Shown: in pieces, positions 6,754-11,284 of the stretch
Layout: each line of letters opens with the position of its first letter
Numbering within the stretch: the first letter of the stretch is position 1
Assembly (NCBI GenBank): GCA_027619145.1
Contig: JAQCGA010000071.1
Span: 1-11,284 of the forward strand
Reading direction: 5' to 3'
Source of the DNA: a bacterium
GTDB lineage: Bacteria; Latescibacterota; UBA2968; GCA-2709665
DNA: 11,284 bases
Translations under genes and position numbers: made by a program
Notes under the pieces: generated by a model
The model's input: the letters and a program-made list of their open reading frames with translations, nothing else
Databases searched by the model: none
What the model was told of the DNA's origin: nothing

Positions 6754-8118
6754 ATGAAACTCTGGATGGACGTCATGCGAGACCTCGAACACGTAATGGA
6801 TGACCACGAGCGCCTCTTCGATGCCTGGGAATCCGGCGGCGTGGATGGCCTGGTCATTGGCCCTCTGCTCTTTGATGCCCCAGACCTGCTCCCGGGAGTG
6901 CGTTCTACATCCAAAGGTGCGCCTCCAACCGCCACCTTCGATCCGGACCCGATCATCTACAAACGTTTTGACGTGAAACCACCCTCCACACCCAAAGCGG
7001 ACCCCGAAAAACGTGCCCGCCTGGAAAAAACCCTCACCGCCGCAAAAAACCGGGGCTGGTCCGTCTGGATCTTCCAACCCTCCTCCGGCATGGGGCCGGG
7101 CGGGAACAGCCATATTTTTGCCGATGAGAAAACCCGTGCCGCCATTTGCGCCCGCATGGTGGACACGTTCGAACACTATCCCATGGTCGATGGCGGCATT
7201 ATGGATGGCCCGGAGTGGGGGTACGAAATTGCGCCGCACCACATGAACCACCGCTCTTGCATCTTTCAGGATCTCCCTGAATCTCTCGCTCCCAAATGCA
7301 GCGAACTCGGCTACGACTACCATGCACTCGTAAATGCAAAAGACCGCCTCTTCAACCGCCTGCACAATCTCGATCCTGCACGAATCGCCCTCCACGCATC
7401 CGGCGGCCTGCTCGGTGCTTCATGCCTTCTGGACAACGATCCCAACCTCACCGCCTGGCTGCGCTTCCGCATAGAATCCCTCACCCGCTTTTTCCATTCT
7501 GTGCGCGAAGGCCTGACATCAAACATGAGCCACCCTGTCAAACTTGGCGTAGGCCCCCGCAGTGCCGCCTTTGCACCTCTGTGCGGCTACGATTTCGCAC
7601 AACTCACAAAATTCCTGGACCTCCTGCTTCCAAAACACTACTTCTGGCACCGTGGCTTCGACGGCTTCATTGGCACAGTTGGGCGCTACGTAGAAACCCT
7701 CTGCGACTGGAACCCCGGCCTCACGGATGCCCACGCCCTGTCTGTCGTCCAGGCCCTCTTCGGCCTTACCCTCCCTGGTGTACACAATCGAACCGATCTG
7801 GAATCCGCCCTCACACCCGAATTCTTCGAACAAATCGTCACACAGGAAACGCTCCGCGCACTCGCCATTGTAGAGGATCCCGAGCGCATCGTCCCCTGGC
7901 TTGAAACCGGCCGCACCCCCCACGATGGCGACCCGATGAATGCCGGCCACCTCAAACAAATGCTCGAAAGCGCCCGCGCCGCCGGCCTCAAGCGTTTCCT
8001 CTACCACCACCACGGCAACCTCACCCCCGGCGAGTGGACCGTCATCAGCACCCTCTGCGGCACCCCCTGGTGCCCTCTGGAATCCGACTACACTCCACCC
8101 GATCGGCACGTATTGTAA
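6754..8118 (+). CDS. Uncharacterised protein, possible TIM-barrel hydrolase
   Basis: A 454-residue protein I cannot assign to a named family. It has no signal peptide or membrane segment, so it is probably cytoplasmic. The order of predicted strands and helices suggests a TIM barrel of the glycoside-hydrolase type: GVDGLVIGPL (29-38), WSVWIFQPSSGMGPGG (102-117), MVDGGIMDGPEWGYEI (144-159), ARIALHASGG (209-218), KLGVGPRSAAF (263-273), LPKHYFWHRGFDGFIG (292-307) and LKRFLYHHHGNLTPGEW (412-428). Acidic residues at strand ends (Asp146, Asp151, Glu154) and the His run 418-420 are candidate catalytic or metal ligands. The ATG at 6754 follows AAAGGA with about 9-nt spacing and lies 80 nt after a promoter. 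The next gene, a CocE-type hydrolase, begins 276 bp later beyond a repeat cluster, so a functional link is uncertain. Confidence 0.85.
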   Translation: MKLWMDVMRDLEHVMDDHERLFDAWESGGVDGLVIGPLLFDAPDLLPGVRSTSKGAPPTATFDPDPIIYKRFDVKPPSTPKADPEKRARLEKTLTAAKNRGWSVWIFQPSSGMGPGGNSHIFADEKTRAAICARMVDTFEHYPMVDGGIMDGPEWGYEIAPHHMNHRSCIFQDLPESLAPKCSELGYDYHALVNAKDRLFNRLHNLDPARIALHASGGLLGASCLLDNDPNLTAWLRFRIESLTRFFHSVREGLTSNMSHPVKLGVGPRSAAFAPLCGYDFAQLTKFLDLLLPKHYFWHRGFDGFIGTVGRYVETLCDWNPGLTDAHALSVVQALFGLTLPGVHNRTDLESALTPEFFEQIVTQETLRALAIVEDPERIVPWLETGRTPHDGDPMNAGHLKQMLESARAAGLKRFLYHHHGNLTPGEWTVISTLCGTPWCPLESDYTPPDRHVL

Positions 8119-8130
8119 CGCCCCATCTAC

Positions 8131-8212
8131 CAAAAGCCGGGCGGCCACAGGGGGCCGCCCCTACGAAAACCCTGCAACACCACCGGTTTCCCTTTGCGTC
8201 TTTGACCTGATT
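8131..8212 (+). repeat. Palindromic intergenic repeat, copy B
   Basis: The first of two adjacent copies in the 276-bp gap before the CocE gene. A perfect 8-bp stem (GGGCGGCC 8139-8146 with GGCCGCCC 8153-8160, loop ACAGGG) is followed by CCTACG, AAAACCCTGCAACACC, ACCGGTTTCCC and TTTGCGTCTTTGACCTGATT. It starts about 12 bp after the stop codon at 8118, so the hairpin could also serve as a weak 3' end structure, though no T run follows it. Confidence 0.88.
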
Positions 8213-8221
8213 TCCATCCAC

Positions 8222-8304
8222 CAAAGGCCGGGCGGACACAGGGGGCCGCCCCTACGAAAAACCCGGCAACACCACCGGTTTCCCTTTGCGTCTTTGACCT
8301 GATT
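8222..8304 (+). repeat. Palindromic intergenic repeat, copy C
   Basis: Nearly identical to copy B in direct orientation, with a 91-bp period and a 9-bp linker. It differs by a few substitutions and one extra A after CCTACG. The stem is GGGCGGAC (8230-8237) against GGCCGCCC (8244-8251), with one A/G mismatch. Two near-identical copies point to recent tandem duplication or paired insertion. Copies are too few, and the units too long and palindromic, for a CRISPR array. Confidence 0.88.
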
Positions 8305-8338
8305 CCCCACCTCCTAACCGGCGGACGGGCGGCAGGGC

Positions 8339-8374
8339 TTCGCGCTTTTCGCACCTTTCGCTCCCTTCGCGATC
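8339..8374 (+). repeat. Short 9-bp-period TTCGC array
   Basis: TTCGC occurs at 8339, 8348, 8357 and 8366, exactly 9 bp apart, with variable four-base spacers (GCTT, ACCT, TCCC, GATC). It ends about 10 bp before the AAGGAG ribosome-binding site of the CocE gene, so it would be in its leader. It resembles the TTTGCG units of the palindromic repeat, which have period 8. The function is unknown. Confidence 0.65.
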
Positions 8375-8394
8375 CCCCTTTCAAGGAGACCCCC

Positions 8395-10419
8395 ATGCCC
8401 ATCGAATTCCCCCCAAAAGAAAACGTCCGCTTCATCAAAAATATCCTGATCCCCATGTCAGACGGCGTCCACCTCGCCATGGACATCCACGTTCCCAACA
8501 CTGAAGACTGGCAAAACACGCCCCACCCACTCATCCTGGAATACATCCCCTACCGCAAAGACGACGTACCGCCGTATTCCGGGCAACACAACCAATTTGC
8601 CAAAAACGGCTTCATCGGCGCCCGCCTGGACTGCCGGGGAAGCGGCAGCCGGGACAGCATCAACACCGATGAGTACACTGCCCGCGAACAACAGGACTGC
8701 GTAGAAGCCATCGCCTGGATTGCCGAACAGCCCTGGTGCACCGGAAAAATCGCCATGACCGGTGCCTCCTACGGTGGGTTCACCTGCGTCCAGGTCGCCG
8801 CACACCATCCCCCCAACCTCACCACCATTATCCCCATCTATTTCACAGATGACCGCTATACCGATGACTGCCACTATCGGGGTGGATGCTGGCGCTGTTA
8901 TTACGACATTGGTGCCTACGGTGCCTCCATGATCGGCATGAACGCCATGCCCCCTTATCCCGAATACAGCGGCGACCAGTGGGGCAGCGTTTGGGAACAA
9001 CACCTCGAACACAACGTACCCTACCTCCTCACCTGGCTCGCCCATCAAACCGACGGCACCTACTGGCGTCCCGGAAGCATTCGCGGCCGATACGACCAGA
9101 TTACCTGCCCCGTCTTCATGATCGGCGGCTGGCGCGATGGCTACCCGAACCCACCTCTACGTACTTTCCAGAATCTTTCTGTACCCAAACGCGTCCTCGT
9201 AGGCCCCTGGAACCACAGCCGTCCGGACACCGCCGTACCAGGCCCCCGCATCAACCATCTGGCCGAAATCATCCGCTGGTGCAATCACTGGCTCAAAGGC
9301 GAAGACAATGGCATCATGGACGAACCGCCCGTGTGCATCTACATGCAACAATACGACGAACCTCACGCAGACCGCCTGGACACCACCGGGTACTGGCGTA
9401 CCGAACCCACCTTCCCTGTTCCCGACAGCAGCCGACGCACCCTCTACCTCTCCCCAGACGCGGCCCTCAACGCCCATGCCCCCCATACCGAAGGCGAAAT
9501 CGACACCTACACCTACCGCCCTACAGTGGGCCTTTGCGGCGGCCTCTGGTCCGGCGGCGTCCCCTTCGGCCTGCCCACAGACCAGCGCCCAGATGAAATT
9601 CACGGCCTCACCTATACCACCGAAACCCTCGACGTTCCCCTCGAAATCCTGGGCCAACCGAAAGTCGTCCTCCACGTCAACTCTACCGCTCCAGTCATGG
9701 CCTTCGTTGCCCGCCTCTCCGACGTGGCCCCGGACGGAACCAGCGCCCTCGTCTGCAACGGCGTCCTCAACGCCACCCGCAGAAAATCGCTCACCCACCC
9801 CGAAACGCTCGAACCCGGACACATCTACGAACTCAACATCGACCTGGACTGCACCGCCTGGCGCTTCGAACCCGGCCACCGCATCCGCCTCTCCATCTGT
9901 AGCGCAGACTTCCCCAACCTCTGGCCCACACCTTATCCTGGAACCAACCAGATCCACCACGGCGAATCCTACCCTTCCCGATTGATTCTACCTGTCATCC
10001 CCACCAGAAACCCGGTGAACCAGGTCGAATTCGCACCCTCTCCCGAAACCGTTGAAAAACCCTACGCACTCTCTCCTGATGAACCCGTCTGGCAAATCCT
10101 CCACGACATTCTCAGTGACCGCGTAGGCCTCAAAACCCGCACCCATTCCGTTTCTCGCATCAGCGATTCAACCGAAGTCACCAACCTGCGTGAACTTGAA
10201 CTCTGGGCCAGCAACCGCAATCCCGCAGACGTGCACGCCATTGGAAAACATCTCCGAAAAATCGTCCGCACCGACAGCACCGTCACCGTCGATGCCGTCT
10301 GCAACCTCCGCACCACCCTCACCGCCTTCCACCTCACCGTGGACCTCAACGTCACCTACAACGGCATCCCGCACCACCAGGACCGCTGGGTCCGCAGCTT
10401 CCCGAGGGAATTATTGTAA
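8395..10419 (+). CDS. CocE/NonD family serine hydrolase (S15-like)
   Basis: A 674-residue alpha/beta hydrolase of the CocE/NonD (X-Pro dipeptidyl-peptidase S15) family, which splits ester or amide bonds of varied acyl substrates. Catalytic triad: Ser125 in TGASYGGFT, Asp248 in GGWRDGYPN and His274 in GPWNHSRPD. Tyr53 in EYIPYRKDD probably supplies the oxyanion hole. The helical cap insert spans about 150-235, and the C-terminal jelly-roll domain about 340-535. Residues 550-674 form a further beta-rich extension ending in DRWVRSFPRELL; such tails occur in the roughly 670-residue bacterial subfamily. No signal peptide is visible, so it is probably cytoplasmic. The ATG at 8395 follows AAGGAG with 6-nt spacing. 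Codons end mainly in C. The 195-residue gene follows after 20 bp, so the two are almost certainly co-transcribed. The physiological substrate is unknown. Confidence 0.93.
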   Translation: MPIEFPPKENVRFIKNILIPMSDGVHLAMDIHVPNTEDWQNTPHPLILEYIPYRKDDVPPYSGQHNQFAKNGFIGARLDCRGSGSRDSINTDEYTAREQQDCVEAIAWIAEQPWCTGKIAMTGASYGGFTCVQVAAHHPPNLTTIIPIYFTDDRYTDDCHYRGGCWRCYYDIGAYGASMIGMNAMPPYPEYSGDQWGSVWEQHLEHNVPYLLTWLAHQTDGTYWRPGSIRGRYDQITCPVFMIGGWRDGYPNPPLRTFQNLSVPKRVLVGPWNHSRPDTAVPGPRINHLAEIIRWCNHWLKGEDNGIMDEPPVCIYMQQYDEPHADRLDTTGYWRTEPTFPVPDSSRRTLYLSPDAALNAHAPHTEGEIDTYTYRPTVGLCGGLWSGGVPFGLPTDQRPDEIHGLTYTTETLDVPLEILGQPKVVLHVNSTAPVMAFVARLSDVAPDGTSALVCNGVLNATRRKSLTHPETLEPGHIYELNIDLDCTAWRFEPGHRIRLSICSADFPNLWPTPYPGTNQIHHGESYPSRLILPVIPTRNPVNQVEFAPSPETVEKPYALSPDEPVWQILHDILSDRVGLKTRTHSVSRISDSTEVTNLRELELWASNRNPADVHAIGKHLRKIVRTDSTVTVDAVCNLRTTLTAFHLTVDLNVTYNGIPHHQDRWVRSFPRELL

Positions 10420-10439
10420 ACCTCAACGAGGATCATCCC

Positions 10440-11027
10440 ATGTGGACACCTGTTGACACAAAATTCTTCGATAAAAAACTCCCCGTCGGAATCGCAAACG
10501 TGTACAGCGCACAATCGGCCCTCCTGTTCAGAACATTACTCGAAGACCTGGGCGCCGTCGTGCTCCTCCACAACCTGGGAACCCCCGGCGACTTCCTCGA
10601 AATCCTCGCACAGGGAGAAGACGCTCCACCCTACCTGATCATTGCCGGTCACGGAGACGAAAACGGAATCGTCTTCGGAGAATTCATGGAAAGCATCGAC
10701 ACCTCCATGCTCGTAGAACAAAGCATGCCCGCCAAGTGCATCGCACAGCACATCAACCTCCCAGGCACCTTTGTCATCAACTTATGCTGCGAAAGCGGCC
10801 AGCAAAACATGGCAGAAGCCTTTCTCGCAGGTGGAACCTCCGGTTATATCGGCACAGACCCAAACCCACCCGCCGTAAACCACCCCCTCTTCATCGCCCA
10901 CTTCTTCCACTCCGTCATCCGACGTAAAAAAACACCGATTGAAACCTGGCGAGCAGCCGCAGAATACGACTCCCGGAGCAAACAATACCTGCTCTTCAAC
11001 AGCGAAGGCAGGCATCAGGTTGAATAA
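10440..11027 (+). CDS. Small caspase/CHAT-like protein, putative cysteine peptidase
   Basis: A 195-residue protein without a recognised name. Its pattern matches the clan CD (caspase/CHAT) fold: a hydrophobic strand into a His motif, YLIIAGHGDENG (65-76, His71), and a second strand into a Cys motif, FVINLCCESG (111-120). Cys117 aligns with the catalytic Cys of the CHAT pattern (A-C-x-T/S-G). The following MAEAFLAGGTSGYIGTD (124-140) and HPLFIAHFFHSVI (148-160) resemble the CHAT segment after the Cys, where an AGA-type turn leads to a strand and then a helix. It has no signal peptide, membrane segment or extra domain, unlike most CHAT proteins, which are fused to repeats. The ATG at 10440 follows GAGG with about 8-nt spacing, 20 bp after the CocE gene. 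Alternatives are an inactive relative or a gingipain-like fold. The fold call is from motifs only. Confidence 0.8.
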   Translation: MWTPVDTKFFDKKLPVGIANVYSAQSALLFRTLLEDLGAVVLLHNLGTPGDFLEILAQGEDAPPYLIIAGHGDENGIVFGEFMESIDTSMLVEQSMPAKCIAQHINLPGTFVINLCCESGQQNMAEAFLAGGTSGYIGTDPNPPAVNHPLFIAHFFHSVIRRKKTPIETWRAAAEYDSRSKQYLLFNSEGRHQVE

Positions 11028-11041
11028 ATTTTAACATAGAT

Positions 11042-11073
11042 AAGCCCGGGGAACAAACGCTCTCCGAGCCTTT
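11042..11073. terminator. Imperfect hairpin between convergent genes
   Basis: AAGCCCGGGGA (11042-11052) can pair with TCTCCGAGCCTTT (11061-11073), with a bulge and one or two weak pairs. It lies between the ends of two convergent reading frames, where a two-way terminator is expected. Only a short TTT follows on the plus strand, so the assignment is tentative. Confidence 0.35.
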
Positions 11074-11104
11074 ATGGTTACCACCTCAAATCCTGACCCC
11101 TTCT

Positions 11105-11284
11105 TCAAGCCCAAACACCCGACAGCACCACCGAACCGAAAACCACCGCACCTATCGGATAGGGCCCCCACAGCCCACGTGTACGCCCCTGGAGTGCTGA
11201 AGCGCCCAAGAAAACGGCCTTCCACCAGACCAGATGGAAGCCCCTCGCGGCGTTGAGCGAGCGATCTTCTTTCCCCTCTTTCTT
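11105..11284 (-). CDS. C-terminal end of an unidentified hydrophobic protein
   Basis: An open frame enters from the right edge and ends at a TGA (11105-11107), giving 59 residues. The segment has a basic start and then GFHLVWWKAVFLGASAL, a polar RTRGLWGPYP turn and a hydrophobic end, IGAVVFGSVVLSGVWA. This resembles the last part of a membrane protein with one or two transmembrane helices. Codons end mostly in G or C, like the other minus-strand genes, which supports a real gene. It converges on the caspase-like gene with a 77-bp gap. The family cannot be told from this piece. Confidence 0.5.
   Translation of the reverse strand, partial: KKEGKEDRSLNAARGFHLVWWKAVFLGASALQGRTRGLWGPYPIGAVVFGSVVLSGVWA

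Noticed and set aside
6542..6757. 71-codon plus-strand frame upstream of the 454-residue gene
   Set aside because: It spans the promoter and leader of that gene, has no ribosome-binding site and AT-rich composition; its last six codons overlap the real start only by chance.
8131..8304. Possible CRISPR array
   Set aside because: There are only two units of over 80 bp with a 9-bp linker and an internal palindrome; no spacers of normal length and no cas genes.
11031..11225. 64-codon minus-strand frame at the right edge
   Set aside because: It overlaps the better candidate at 11105-11284 in another frame, runs through the probable hairpin between convergent genes and lacks a ribosome-binding site.
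1..11284. tRNA, rRNA, transposase or prophage genes
   Set aside because: I looked for cloverleaf-like segments, rRNA signatures and transposase motifs on both strands and found none I could support.

Overview
The window looks like a stretch of chromosome from a free-living, probably uncultured bacterium. It has moderately high GC, compact gene spacing, Shine-Dalgarno starts, several likely TTG starts, and short palindromic intergenic repeats. Gene content (pyruvoyl arginine decarboxylase with the agmatine deiminase / carbamoylputrescine route, a deoxyhypusine-synthase homologue, a large CocE/NonD hydrolase) would fit a candidate phylum such as Latescibacterota or Poribacteria. That placement is inference; no rRNA or single-copy marker is present to settle it.

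Left part, minus strand, about 1-3752: a four-gene polyamine operon transcribed right to left. pdaD (arginine to agmatine) is followed by a deoxyhypusine-synthase-like aminobutyltransferase, aguB (N-carbamoylputrescine to putrescine) and aguA (agmatine to N-carbamoylputrescine, cut by the left edge). Together they encode arginine -> agmatine -> N-carbamoylputrescine -> putrescine, plus an enzyme likely to turn putrescine into a larger polyamine, probably homospermidine. A perfect 10-bp hairpin lies between the second and third genes, and a dispersed palindromic repeat between the third and fourth.

Middle part, minus strand, about 3782-6502: a SlyD-like FKBP isomerase with its own terminator, then a HisC-type aminotransferase, and upstream of that a HAD-family phosphatase with a good sigma70-type promoter. 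The last two may form a small unit in which the aminotransferase product is a phosphate ester that the HAD enzyme dephosphorylates; this is speculative.

Right part, plus strand, about 6638-11027: a divergent sigma70-type promoter drives an uncharacterised 454-residue protein with a likely TIM-barrel pattern. Next come two near-identical copies of the palindromic repeat and a short 9-bp-period array. Then follow a 674-residue CocE/NonD serine hydrolase and, 20 bp later, a 195-residue protein with the His/Cys signature of caspase/CHAT-type (clan CD) folds. At the right edge, on the minus strand, is the C-terminal end of an unidentified hydrophobic protein.

In the stretches I compared, the plus strand carries more C than G under genes of both orientations. 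Plus-strand genes therefore favour C-ending codons and minus-strand genes favour G-ending ones, which suggests replication-linked skew with the minus strand as the leading strand. The most interesting items are the polyamine operon with its deoxyhypusine-synthase homologue, the small stand-alone caspase/CHAT-like protein behind a hydrolase, and the repeat family whose hairpin stem shows paired base changes.
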